A stretch of DNA of 64,000 nucleotides from Trinickia dinghuensis (GTDB lineage Bacteria > Pseudomonadota > Gammaproteobacteria > Burkholderiales > Burkholderiaceae), in NCBI RefSeq assembly GCF_003367175.1, contig NZ_QRGA01000010.1, forward strand, positions 1-64,000, written 5' to 3'. Below the pieces are notes generated by a model, which made no database searches, was not told the origin of the DNA, and saw nothing but the letters and a program-made list of their open reading frames with translations. Both the position numbers and the translations under genes were made by a program. Position 1 is the first letter of the stretch; each line of letters begins with the position of its first letter. Below, one piece after another: positions 54,133 to 63,000 of this stretch.

Positions 54133-55098
54133 TTAGTAGTCGTATGCCACGCGAAACCCTGTATGACCTGCTGCGCTATCCGACGGCATTCCCAAGCGAG
54201 CAGCGATCCGATAACGATAGCAGTAGCTCTTGTGACAAAGGTATGAGCCTCCTTTGATGACTCGCTCATTCTCTCGCAACGCGCGCTTGTTTCTGATGCG
54301 CGCGCTCTTGGAGATCGAATGTATCCGGTACATGTCCGCGCACCACTCCCACACATTCCCCGCCATATTGAACAACCCGTATCCGTTCGGGTTGAAACTA
54401 TTGACCGGAGCAGTTGCAAGATAGCCATCAGCGGCCGTGTTCTCGTGCGGGAAGATCCCTTGCCAGATATTGCAGTGGATGAGCTCATCCGTAGGCTCAT
54501 CGTCACCCCACGGAAAACGTGGATCCAGCAACCCACCGCGCGCAGCGAACTCCCATTCGGCCTCAGTCGGGAGACGCCCGCCAGCCCAAGCCGCATACTC
54601 ACACGCGTCTGCCCAGGAAATATGTACAGCCGGATGGTTTTCGCGCTCCTCGAAGGTCGATCCGGGGCCTTCAGGATTCGCCCAGCAAGCACCGTCGACC
54701 TTCCGCCACCACGGCGTCCCAGCTGGCATCTCATACCGTTCGGGGTTTTCAAGCAAGAGGTGGAATACAAAGCTCCATCCGAATTTCTCCGCCTCGGTCA
54801 CGTAACCCGTAGCCCGGACGAATTCACGGAATCGTGCGCCACTTACCGCGTATCGTTCAAGCGAAAATGGCCGCAGCTTAACTTTGCGTGCAGGACCCTC
54901 TCCGTCGTTTCCGATGATGGGTGAATGCGTTCCGACAAAAGACGGTCCACCACATAAAGTAACTGCTTCGCGCTCGTACTTGGGATCGACATGTGTGCCG
55001 GCAGGAGAGATCGAACCGACCGTTGAAGGAGGGTTCGCGGAGCGTCGTTCCCGAGCGCAACAACTTCTCTGCTTCGATTCGTTTTGCAAGGTTTCCAA
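54133..55098 (-). CDS. Formylglycine-generating enzyme (sulfatase-modifying factor)
   Basis: Protein of about 321 residues of the FGE-sulfatase (SUMF1) family. The C-terminal SYLCHKSYCYRYR carries both copper-binding active-site cysteines (Cys288 and Cys293), followed by the family ending GHTGFRVAYDY. Earlier landmarks are GRLPTEAEWEFAARGG and NVWEWCAD. It oxidises the active-site Cys of sulfatases to formylglycine using O2. The next gene upstream encodes a Cys-type sulfatase. The start is uncertain: the frame opens with TTG and has no clear ribosome site. Confidence 0.85.
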   Translation of the reverse strand: METLQNESKQRSCCARERRSANPPSTVGSISPAGTHVDPKYEREAVTLCGGPSFVGTHSPIIGNDGEGPARKVKLRPFSLERYAVSGARFREFVRATGYVTEAEKFGWSFVFHLLLENPERYEMPAGTPWWRKVDGACWANPEGPGSTFEERENHPAVHISWADACEYAAWAGGRLPTEAEWEFAARGGLLDPRFPWGDDEPTDELIHCNIWQGIFPHENTAADGYLATAPVNSFNPNGYGLFNMAGNVWEWCADMYRIHSISKSARIRNKRALRENERVIKGGSYLCHKSYCYRYRIAARLGMPSDSAAGHTGFRVAYDY

Positions 55099-55178
55099 GC
55101 CACATTCGTTGGATGAAGCCAGCTACGTGCGCCTTCCCGCCGTAGTACGGGAAGGCCTGCCAACCTGCCGAAAAGGAC

Positions 55179-56645
55179 TCACACTGAGTAGAGGGCTTGT
55201 GTGAGATCCGAAGCCGGCTGCGGTGGCCAGTGATGTCCACGCTGGCTAGAAAGATCTCGATTGATTCTCGGATTTGCCGGACGATTTGGGAATCCGACGA
55301 ACTTTCCGTCCCTCAACCATTCGACATCGTCTCCATACAACTCAGACGATAGTCTCGCTGTGAGTTCCGCACGGATATCTTCGTGCTCGGCGCTATGCGC
55401 CAGATTCTGCAACTCCTTCGGATCTTTCTTGAGATCGAATAACTGGAAGGTATTGCCGACCGGATAGTAAATGAGCTTGTATCGCTCGTTGCGAATCATC
55501 CTCGACGCGGTGTCATCGGTCCCATACTCCGCATACAGGGTCGACCGGCGAGCCTCCTCGACCATCGACAAACCATTGCAGGTCGAAGGTACGGGGATCC
55601 CCGTCATTCCCAGCAGGGTCGGCATCACATCTGAAAGGGTTACGAGACGATCGTCTGCAACGCCAGCGCCGATCGAGGTGTCGCCTCGAGTCGGCACGAG
55701 GATCATGGGCACGTTACAGGATCCTTCGTAGAAGGATGCCTTCGCCCATAAACCGTGGTCACCCAGTGTGTCCCCGTGGTCCGCCGTGAACAGGATGATC
55801 GTGTCATCGAGCAGTCTTTCTTCCCTAAGCGTTCCAATGACACATCGCAGTTGATGGTCGATGTGGGTACAGAGCGCATAGAAGGCGCGCCGAATGTTGG
55901 CAATCTGCATCGCACTATGTTTTTCGTTGCGCTTGCGCTTCGAAGCTACCATCCAGGGAAGCTCCTCGTCGTACCAGTCCCCCGCGAATGGCGGGTCCAT
56001 CTCTACGTCGCGGTACATGTCGAGATAGCACTGAAGCGGGACCAGCGGTGGGTGCGGATGGCGATAGGACAGGTACCAGAAGTTGGGGCGAGTCGGATCG
56101 CGACGCTTGATCTGCCGGATCATTCCTTGAGTTGCCCAGTTCGTCACGTGGAGGCGCTCCGGAAGGTGCCACGGCCGGTGCACATACCCGTCCGTACACA
56201 TGCCGTGGTCGAACTGCTGACCGACGTATCCCTGATCGCCCAGGAACAATTCATAGTCGTCCGTCACACCGTATTGCGCCCGTCCCTCCTCGTCGAGAAG
56301 CACGTCGTCGAAACCGATGCGATTACGTTGCGGGAAGACGTGAAGCTTGCCTACAGCGAAGGTCTGGTAGCCCGCGGCGCTGAAGGTTTCCGCGAGCGTT
56401 CCCGTTGGCATTGGCGACCGCTCGTTATACACCCGATCACCATGGCCGCGCGGCGACGTACCCAGCATGAGACTACGCCGGGCAGGAATGCAGATCGGAC
56501 ATTCGGTCGTAGCATTTGGGAAGCGAACACCGGCTCTGGCAAGATCATCCAGCGTGGGCGTCTGGACGACCGGATGACCTGCGATGCCAAGCAACTTGCC
56601 GGGCCAATGATCCACAGTGATCATCAGGACGTTGGGCTTACTCAT
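55179..56645 (-). CDS. Cys-type sulfatase
   Basis: Protein of 488 residues in the arylsulfatase/choline-sulfatase superfamily. The modification motif CIPAR (Cys52, CxPxR) marks a Cys-type enzyme that needs formylglycine formation. VLMITVDHW supplies metal ligands near the N-terminus and ILFTADHGDTLGDHG near 285-300 supplies the second metal-binding set. No signal peptide is seen, so it probably acts in the cytoplasm on an imported sulfate ester. AAGGAG precedes the ATG. It sits between a transporter and the matching maturase gene. Confidence 0.88.
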   Translation of the reverse strand: MSKPNVLMITVDHWPGKLLGIAGHPVVQTPTLDDLARAGVRFPNATTECPICIPARRSLMLGTSPRGHGDRVYNERSPMPTGTLAETFSAAGYQTFAVGKLHVFPQRNRIGFDDVLLDEEGRAQYGVTDDYELFLGDQGYVGQQFDHGMCTDGYVHRPWHLPERLHVTNWATQGMIRQIKRRDPTRPNFWYLSYRHPHPPLVPLQCYLDMYRDVEMDPPFAGDWYDEELPWMVASKRKRNEKHSAMQIANIRRAFYALCTHIDHQLRCVIGTLREERLLDDTIILFTADHGDTLGDHGLWAKASFYEGSCNVPMILVPTRGDTSIGAGVADDRLVTLSDVMPTLLGMTGIPVPSTCNGLSMVEEARRSTLYAEYGTDDTASRMIRNERYKLIYYPVGNTFQLFDLKKDPKELQNLAHSAEHEDIRAELTARLSSELYGDDVEWLRDGKFVGFPNRPANPRINRDLSSQRGHHWPPQPASDLTQALYSV

Positions 56646-56724
56646 TCTTTCTCCTTCAGAAAATTACGTTCAGGTAGATGACACAAGCGTCATCCGCGCT
56701 GTCGGTCCCTTGGGGAAGACTCCT

Positions 56725-58116
56725 TCAACGGAGCGTGCGGTCTGCTCGGTCGATCGAGCCGGCCATGCGCGCAGACGGCGACAGCCTCTCTTCGCCAGGG
56801 CCGATTGACGAACCGAGCTCGCCAAGCTTTACGTCTCGTGTCTCGGGCGCAAACACGTGGCAAAACACGCCACCAAACACTAACGTCCCGACGCAGACCA
56901 GCAGCGATGTCTCGATGCCGAAGCGTTGAACGGCGAGCGGCAAGAGAAAGGTTGCAATCGCTGATCCGAGCCGGCTGCAAGCGATGACGAAGCCGGTTCC
57001 AGTGGCGCGGAGCTCGGTTGGGAAAAGTTCAGCGGTGTAGAGCGGTTCCGCATTGGTTGAACCCGAGAGCACGCATGCAAACAGGCCAAACAAAACGATC
57101 GTCACCATGGGGCTAATGCTTGTGCTTGCAAGCAAGGCAAGCAGGACAGCGCCGCCGTAGAAGGTCCAGATAAGAAATGAACGCCGCGGAACCCGGTCGA
57201 TGAGCGCCAAGCCCATGAAGAGGCCGAGAATCAGAAGTGCGTTGTAGACCATCGCCCCGACTAAACTGTTCTCGACGTGCAGGGCTTGGAGAACCCTCGG
57301 AGAGAATGTGCCAAGTGCGAAGTAAGGGATGACCTGGCAGGTGAAAAATACACACCCGACCAGCGTGTTGCGCCGCATTTTCCTGGTGAACAGCGCCGAC
57401 CAGTTAGCACTTCTCTTCCCGGTTCCGTCCGAACGCCGCATATCGAGCGTCACATGTGATCCGAACGTTCGCTGCACGATACGCAAGGCGTCGCTGACGC
57501 GGTCCTTTTTAATCAGCCAAAGCGGAGACTCCGGGATGCTCAGACGAGCCGGAATGATCAAGAGAGCAGGCACGCCACTGATTGCCAGCATCATTCGCCA
57601 CGAGTGGGGATCAATTTCCTTGATGGCGTAACCTACGAAATAGGCGGCGACATACCCGATGCCCCACGCCACGGCGAGAAAGCTGACAAGGCGGCCTCGA
57701 GACCGTCTCGGAAGGTACTCGATCACGAGCGACTTTGCGACGGCGTAGTCTGCACCCAATACGAGACCGAGCAATACGCGGAAGATCAACAGTTGCAGCG
57801 GTGAAGTGACGAAATACTGACCCGCCGACAGGAGGGCGAATATGATCATGTCGTAGGCGAAGATGCTCCTTCGGCCGAATCGATCGGCCAAAGGTCCCAC
57901 GAAAAAACTGCCCAGAAACAGACCAGCAAGCGACGCCGCTCCGATCAAGCCAATCCAGGTCGCGTCCAGATGCAGAGGAGTCGCCGCAACGCTCAAAGCG
58001 ATGCCGACGATCCCTAGAATAAAGCCATCATTGAACTGCCCACCCGAACCCGCGAGCACCACACGCAGGTGAAATCTCTGAAGTGGTAGGTCTTCCATCA
58101 GCGTTGCACTTGACAT
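56725..58116 (-). CDS. MFS transporter of the sulfatase cluster
   Basis: Major facilitator of 463 residues with about twelve membrane segments, the loop 2-3 motif GPLADRFGRRSIF, the sugar-porter-like RGRLVSFLAVAWGIGY and PESPLWLIKKDR after segment 6, and GELGSSI-type polar C-terminus. It resembles the sugar/organic-acid porter branch. It is first in a three-gene operon with the sulfatase and its maturase, so a sulfated organic compound is the probable cargo. AAGGAG lies upstream of the ATG. Confidence 0.85.
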   Translation of the reverse strand: MSSATLMEDLPLQRFHLRVVLAGSGGQFNDGFILGIVGIALSVAATPLHLDATWIGLIGAASLAGLFLGSFFVGPLADRFGRRSIFAYDMIIFALLSAGQYFVTSPLQLLIFRVLLGLVLGADYAVAKSLVIEYLPRRSRGRLVSFLAVAWGIGYVAAYFVGYAIKEIDPHSWRMMLAISGVPALLIIPARLSIPESPLWLIKKDRVSDALRIVQRTFGSHVTLDMRRSDGTGKRSANWSALFTRKMRRNTLVGCVFFTCQVIPYFALGTFSPRVLQALHVENSLVGAMVYNALLILGLFMGLALIDRVPRRSFLIWTFYGGAVLLALLASTSISPMVTIVLFGLFACVLSGSTNAEPLYTAELFPTELRATGTGFVIACSRLGSAIATFLLPLAVQRFGIETSLLVCVGTLVFGGVFCHVFAPETRDVKLGELGSSIGPGEERLSPSARMAGSIDRADRTLR

Positions 58117-58344
58117 CTCGTTCTCTCTCCTTGAGTTACCGCGTGCTCGAATAACTCCCCTGACTGATCAGCGTGGGCCCGTTTCGCGATGTCTCAACGA
58201 CGACCTCTTTCGTTCGAATCGGATCGACGCATGCCCGACTAATCGAGTCGAGAGGCGCAACAACACGACCGGGCGCTGCATCGTTAACCTAGGGTTGATC
58301 CTTACTTCATGTTAACCTTGGAAATCCCGCTGCGAAGACTTACC

Positions 58345-58364
58345 ATGCCTGTAAACGTAGGCAT
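58345..58364. promoter_or_regulatory. Perfect inverted repeat in divergent promoter of sulfatase cluster
   Basis: ATGCCT, 8 bp, AGGCAT: a perfect interrupted dyad about 45 bp before the LysR gene. The spacer also holds GTTAACC-TAG-GGTTGAT (58283-58299), a looser dyad, and a further GTTAACC half at 58311. These are candidate LysR sites controlling the divergent operon. Confidence 0.45.
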
Positions 58365-58408
58365 TCCAATTTCCCGGGTCAATTTACATCTGCAACCCGG
58401 ACCCATAC

Positions 58409-59386
58409 ATGGTGTTTGGTATGAGCGTTCGGCTCCCATCGCTTCAGGCACTTTTCGTCTTCGAAACCTGTGCTCGCGCATTGAATTTCACTCGAGCGGC
58501 GGGTGAGCTGAACGTCACGCCGGTCGCCGTGAGCAGAATGGTGTCGAGGCTTGAGGACTCGCTCGAGATCAAGCTGTTCGCACGAGGAAAGGCCGGTCTC
58601 GCTCTGACGGATCAGGGCGCATTCCTTCTTCGTGCTGTGAGCTCGGGATTCGGACAGATCACTGCCGCAATTGAAGAGTTGAAAAGGCAACAGGCCGGGA
58701 AGGAAGTGATCACCCTGTCGCTCTACAGCGGTTTCGCCTCTCTGTGGCTGATACCACGGTTCTCCGAGTTCCTGGAAGCTTTTCCTACAGTCAACCTTCG
58801 CCTCGAAGTGACGTCTGCACGCCAATATGGCCCGTTGGAGGGGGCTGACTTGGGTGTTCGGCTAAGGGATAGGGCGTCGGACAGATTCCTGAAATGTCTT
58901 TGCCCTGAGATCATCCTGCCTGTGTGCAGCCCCGCGTACCTCGCGGAGTTCGGGCCAATCGATTCCCCGTCCAAAACGAACCATCACACCCTCCTCCATG
59001 TTGACCCTACGACGTACACCTGGGCCGATTTCTACGAAGGAATCGGGCGCACCTATCCAGCCCATTACCGAGCGGTCCAACATACGGATCCAGGCCTCGC
59101 GGTTCAAGCTGCGATGCTTGGGCAAGGCGTGGCGTTGGGGAAACTGCTCGCGATCACGTCGGTGTTGAATACCGAACAGATCGTTCCGGCGAGCAGTCAT
59201 TATGTCGCGACGGGACTCGACTTCGTCATCGAATTCAGGACGCAGAACCCGTCCAGACGAGCACAGGAAGTTTCAGATTGGCTTATCGATGCTATGCATG
59301 TCGAACTAAATAAAGCTAGTCCAATCTTCGATTCGTTGACTCGCGTTGAGCATGTCGAGGCTCGGGCACGCCATGCCGTGCCCTAA
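58409..59386 (+). CDS. LysR-family regulator of the sulfatase cluster (GcvA-like)
   Basis: Protein of 325 residues (321 if the second ATG at 58421 is used) with the LysR helix-turn-helix SLQALFVFETCARALNFTRAAGELNVTPVAVSRMVSRLE and a GcvA-like effector domain (EVITLSLYSGFASLWLIPRFSEF, GADLGVRLRD). It is divergent from the transporter-sulfatase-maturase operon across a 292-bp spacer with dyads, so it is the probable regulator of that operon. Codon use is less GC-biased than in the first 50 kb. Confidence 0.88.
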   Translation: MVFGMSVRLPSLQALFVFETCARALNFTRAAGELNVTPVAVSRMVSRLEDSLEIKLFARGKAGLALTDQGAFLLRAVSSGFGQITAAIEELKRQQAGKEVITLSLYSGFASLWLIPRFSEFLEAFPTVNLRLEVTSARQYGPLEGADLGVRLRDRASDRFLKCLCPEIILPVCSPAYLAEFGPIDSPSKTNHHTLLHVDPTTYTWADFYEGIGRTYPAHYRAVQHTDPGLAVQAAMLGQGVALGKLLAITSVLNTEQIVPASSHYVATGLDFVIEFRTQNPSRRAQEVSDWLIDAMHVELNKASPIFDSLTRVEHVEARARHAVP

Positions 59387-59448
59387 GGTTGTTGCCTTTT
59401 CGACGCCCAGCGGGGCTCGTTTGTCGTTGACAGACTCGCAAGCCGGCG

Positions 59449-60115
59449 CTAACCAAGCGATACGCACAGCTCCGGAATGACCTTGAACAGATCGGCCTCG
59501 ATTCCGTAATCAGCGACGCTGAAGATCGGCGCTTCAGGGTCGGTATTGATCGCGACGATGACCTTCGAGTCTTGCATCCCGGCGAGATGCTGGATCGCAG
59601 CGGATATGCCCGCCGCGATTTACAGCTGCGATGCGACCGACCTTGCCAGTCTGCCCCACTTGCAGATCGTTCGACTGGCGCCAGTGGCGGCGCGCAGCTT
59701 ATCCGTAAGCGGCGTGACGATGTGGCGGAACTGTTCGGCCGAGCCGAGTGCGCGTCCGCCGGACACAACAATTTTCGCATCCGCGAGTTCCGGGCAGTCT
59801 TGCATTGCTATCTGGTTGCGTTCGAACCTGCCTTTCCCGCTATCGCTCACGGCATCGATCGTTTCGACCGGCGCCGTTCCGCCCGTAGTGGGTGCAGGAT
59901 CGAACCCTGTTGTTCTCACCGTGATGACCCTCTTCTGATCGAGACTCCGCACGATGGCAATCGCGTTGCCTGCATAGATGTGCCGCTCGAAGGTATCCGC
60001 CGATCGGCCCCGGACCATCGCTGATCTGCCCCACGTTGAGCCGCGCTGCCACGCGAGGCGCGATATTCTTACCGCTCGACGTGGCCAGGCGCTTGAAGTT
60101 GATCGAACTAGCCAC
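59449..60115 (-). pseudogene. etfA: Electron transfer flavoprotein alpha subunit remnant
   Basis: Three frames on the minus strand read consecutive pieces of EtfA. The first, near 60115-60000, is LATSSGKNIAPRVAARLNVGQISD. The second, about 60000-59650, contains YAGNAIAIVRS, VITVRTTGFDP and KIVVSGGRALGSAEQF. The last, about 59600-59449, contains [19 protein letters not shown] and [18 protein letters not shown], with stop TAG at 59451. The FAD-domain order is right, but frameshifts and at least one deletion near 59620 break it, and the N-terminal third and the partner etfB are missing. It is a dead fragment of a gene for flavoprotein electron transfer. Confidence 0.88.
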
Positions 60116-60197
60116 CGTTCGTCAGCCGACCGACGATCGATAACGACCGCTGTAAGGGGCGGAGGAGACGTTCGAGCGTAGCGCAACGCAGACGGAT

Positions 60198-60383
60198 GTG
60201 GCCAGCACGTTGACGGATCGCGAGCGCGATATCGCGGCGCTTCTCGTGCATGGACTAACGAGCAAGGAGATCGGCAAGGAGTTGAACATCAGCCCGAGGA
60301 CGGTCGATATTCATCGCGCGAGCCTGCTGAGGAAGTATGAAGTGCGGGCGACATCCGATCTCATTGTACGGCTGCTTGCTTGA
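60198..60383 (+). pseudogene. LuxR/FixJ-type HTH fragment
   Basis: Sixty-one residues contain only the LuxR-type DNA-binding domain (LTDRERDIAALLVHGLTSKEIGKELNISPRTVDIHRASLLRKY). The frame upstream is closed by TAG a few codons earlier, and no receiver or sensor domain precedes it. It is best read as the C-terminal remnant of a response regulator; an HTH-only small protein started from the GTG at 60198 is possible but has no ribosome site. Confidence 0.7.
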
Positions 60384-60705
60384 ATCGCGATTTGGAAGGA
60401 CGCCGGCGGATTTCTGAACATCCCATGCTCGGGAACGATACTGGGTCCGACGCCGAGATTCGCCTCGTCGCGGAATGCGCACCCGCATATACGTTACAGG
60501 TAGATGGGTCGATAGTCACAACTAGCTCGTGCCGACGGCTGATGCCCACTCCACAGCCTGCGTTCATCCGACTGCCTGAACGTGAACGTTGCCGTAAGTG
60601 AGGCATTTCAATCACCTCACTGCGACACTCAACCTACTCTTCGAAAACTCAACTGGCGCGGAAAAATGACCTCCTGCCAGAGCCCAGCCGATAGGGTGCG
60701 TAGAA
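60384..60705. other. Gene-free stretch
   Basis: About 320 bp between the HTH fragment and the end of the MFS gene. No frame with recognisable protein features, no hairpin with a T tract and no repeat was seen. It is probably a continuation of the decayed segment. Confidence 0.5.
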
Positions 60706-61998
60706 CTACGCAATCGTCGTTGCCGGCTTCAATTCTTGCTCGTCATCGGACGGTAGCGGCTTTTCAGGGTGCATCCAGAAGGAGAACAGGATGCCGACGA
60801 TTAACATGGCAATCGAGAGAAGGAAAGGCAGTGCCCAATTTCCGGTCCTGTCGATGATAAATCCAAAGGTAAGTGGTGATAGGACCCCAGCGACGCCGAA
60901 GCCGATGTTCATAAAGCTGCTCGCAGTACCGGCGAATCGTGGCGCGATGTCCATTGGCACCGACCAGAGAGGGGCAATGACCAACTCCATGCAAAAGAAC
61001 GCGCAGCACAAACTTCCAGCGACGATCGTGAGGTCCTTGACGAGAAGAACGGGAATGAGGAAAACCAGCGCTCCAGCCATACCACAGATAATTACGTTTC
61101 GCCGGGCCTTTTTCAAATCTCCGCGGCTCTTAAATACACGGTCACTGAACACCCCTCCTAGCGTGTCCCCCAAAATGCCAGCAACGAAGACGCCAGAAGT
61201 GAAGAAAGCCGAACTCTTCAGGTTCAGGTTGTAGCTATGCAAGAAAAAAGACGGCAACCAGGTTAAAAATACCCAGAGTGTCCAGGCATAGCAGAAATCG
61301 ACCACAGTTACAGGCAGCATACGAACAAGGAGCCTTCGGACAGGCACCTTCACCTTTTCTGTCTTGTCTCTTGCTACCGACAAGGTTGCGAGCTCCGCCT
61401 TCGTCACCCCCTTGTGCGCAGCGGGCTCATCGCGAAAATACCAGAACCAACAGGCGACCCACAACATTCCTGCGACGCCGGCGAGCACAAAGGCAACTCG
61501 CCAATCCCAAAGCGTCATCAAAAGCGCGATGATAGGTGGCGTCATCGCGCTACCGACACGAGAGCATGCGTGAGTGATTCCCTGAGCAAAGCCACGACGC
61601 TCGACCGGCAGCCATCGTGACATTGCAGACGTAGCAGTCGAAAGAGAAGGCGCCTCGCCTACACCGAGCAAGAATCGACACGCTGCCAACGACCAAAGCC
61701 CCCCTGAAAATGCTGTAAGGACCGACGCCAGCGCTACGGTCAATCCGAACCAGGTGAGGATGCGACGTGGACCCACCTTGTCACCAAGCCAGCCGCCGAA
61801 AAGTTGCACAACCGCATATGGATAGGCGAACGCGGAGAAGGCGAACCCCAGTTCGACATTCGATAGATGTAAATCGTGACTGATTGCGCTGGCAGCAGTC
61901 GCGATATTAACGCGGTCCGAATATTGAATCAGATAAAGCAGACAGATAAGCAGCAACACTAGGTCCGCCGCAGCGGGTCTCCACCGACGAGATGCCAT
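60706..61998 (-). CDS. MFS transporter, anion:cation symporter-like
   Basis: Major facilitator of 430 residues with twelve predicted membrane segments. The N-terminus LLYLIQYSDRVNIATAA, FGGWLGDKVGPRRIL and RFLLGVGEAPSLSTATSAMSRWLP are features of the ACS family, which takes up sugar acids, tartrate, phthalate and other organic anions. The ATG at 61998 is preferred over one 20 codons upstream because GGAGA lies eight bases before it. A broken FadR-type regulator and glcD lie upstream, so an alpha-hydroxyacid cargo is conceivable. Confidence 0.85.
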   Translation of the reverse strand: MASRRWRPAAADLVLLLICLLYLIQYSDRVNIATAASAISHDLHLSNVELGFAFSAFAYPYAVVQLFGGWLGDKVGPRRILTWFGLTVALASVLTAFSGGLWSLAACRFLLGVGEAPSLSTATSAMSRWLPVERRGFAQGITHACSRVGSAMTPPIIALLMTLWDWRVAFVLAGVAGMLWVACWFWYFRDEPAAHKGVTKAELATLSVARDKTEKVKVPVRRLLVRMLPVTVVDFCYAWTLWVFLTWLPSFFLHSYNLNLKSSAFFTSGVFVAGILGDTLGGVFSDRVFKSRGDLKKARRNVIICGMAGALVFLIPVLLVKDLTIVAGSLCCAFFCMELVIAPLWSVPMDIAPRFAGTASSFMNIGFGVAGVLSPLTFGFIIDRTGNWALPFLLSIAMLIVGILFSFWMHPEKPLPSDDEQELKPATTIA

Positions 61999-62164
61999 GC
62001 TCTGAGTCTCCGAAGTAGCCCATATTGTATCTACTTGTATCAAGACATTCGAAGTCATGCTATAGTTTTGTCTTATGTTGTGTCAATCGGGTTTACGAGC
62101 ACTTTCCCACCATTCCGGAATGGCGGAGTTCGTATGTCTCGATACTCGTGTGACGGAGAAGCCC

Positions 62165-62760
62165 TTAATTCCAGCCTTCAAGGCGCAGGGTTGCTCGAAC
62201 CAGGCGCTGCTCTTCCTGTTCGATTTCGCGCAGTGCCGCGCACACGCCGTTGATGTGGTCTGAGGCCGCTTTGCGGGCCTGGTCTGGAAGTCGACCGATG
62301 ACCGCGTTGTAGAGCCGGGCATGTTGCCGGTCGATGCCGCGTTTATGCGCTTCGCGATGGTAAAGATTATTCACCGATGCGAACACGGAACTGAGAAGGA
62401 GGTCGTTCAGCGAACTGAGCGTGTGGACTAGCACTGGGTTACGAGATGCCTCGCATATAGGGTGCGGGGTTGTGAGCCAAGCAGATACATGAGGGGGGAG
62501 GTTTCGGTGCGCCCCGTCAGACTCGCGACATAAGAGCCCCGACCATGCGATGTCTCAATGATGCCCCGAGCTCGCAAATGCTTCAGCCCCTCTCGCAAAG
62601 CGGTCCGCGATACCCCGAGCTTTTCCACCAGACGTCGCTCCGACGGCAGTGGTTGGCCTGGTTTGAGCACGCCATCGACTATCAATTGCTCGATTCACTC
62701 AGCAACTACGTCCGCTAGCTGGCGGTGAGGCGTGCTCTCTGCTCCTGAGTTCATATTCAT
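62165..62760 (-). pseudogene. FadR-type GntR regulator, inactivated (GlcC/LldR-like)
   Basis: From the ATG at 62760 the frame reads a short N-terminus, then an in-frame TGA (62697-62695) where a serine codon would be expected before IEQLIVDGVLKPGQPLPSERRL. The winged helix (KLGVSRTALREGLKHLRARGIIETSHGRGSYV) follows intact. Near 62455 the frame jumps: SQPRTLY is joined out of frame to EASRNPVLVHTLSSLNDLL, with roughly 60-70 residues of the FCD effector domain missing. The C-terminus then continues to TAA at 62165. Both a nonsense change and an internal deletion make function very unlikely. Confidence 0.88.
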
Positions 62761-62777
62761 CCGACGGCGCAATCAAC

Positions 62778-62788
62778 TGGTAATACCA
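62778..62788. promoter_or_regulatory. FadR-type operator 1
   Basis: TGGTAATACCA, the TGGT-N3-ACCA dyad bound by the PdhR/LldR/GlcC branch of FadR-type regulators. It lies 18 bp from the start codon of the broken regulator gene. Confidence 0.7.
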
Positions 62789-62886
62789 CTGTTATTATTA
62801 AAAAAGAGGCAGCGGAAAAAAATACTCAATGATGGGCATATCAAATGGATTCTTGCAAGGCCGTTCGAGTATAGACGTGAATAAAC

Positions 62887-62897
62887 TGGTATTACCA
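62887..62897. promoter_or_regulatory. FadR-type operator 2
   Basis: TGGTATTACCA, the same dyad as operator 1, with matching ACTGG and CACTG flanks. The centres are 109 bp apart. It lies 104 bp before glcD. Confidence 0.7.
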
Positions 62898-63000
62898 CTG
62901 GTCCAGCCTGTCGACAAGACGCACGATGAGCAGCAACAATGCATCACGCAACGCCATCGGATGGGTCAAGTTGGCTCTCTGACCAAGGCGAGGAGACTTC

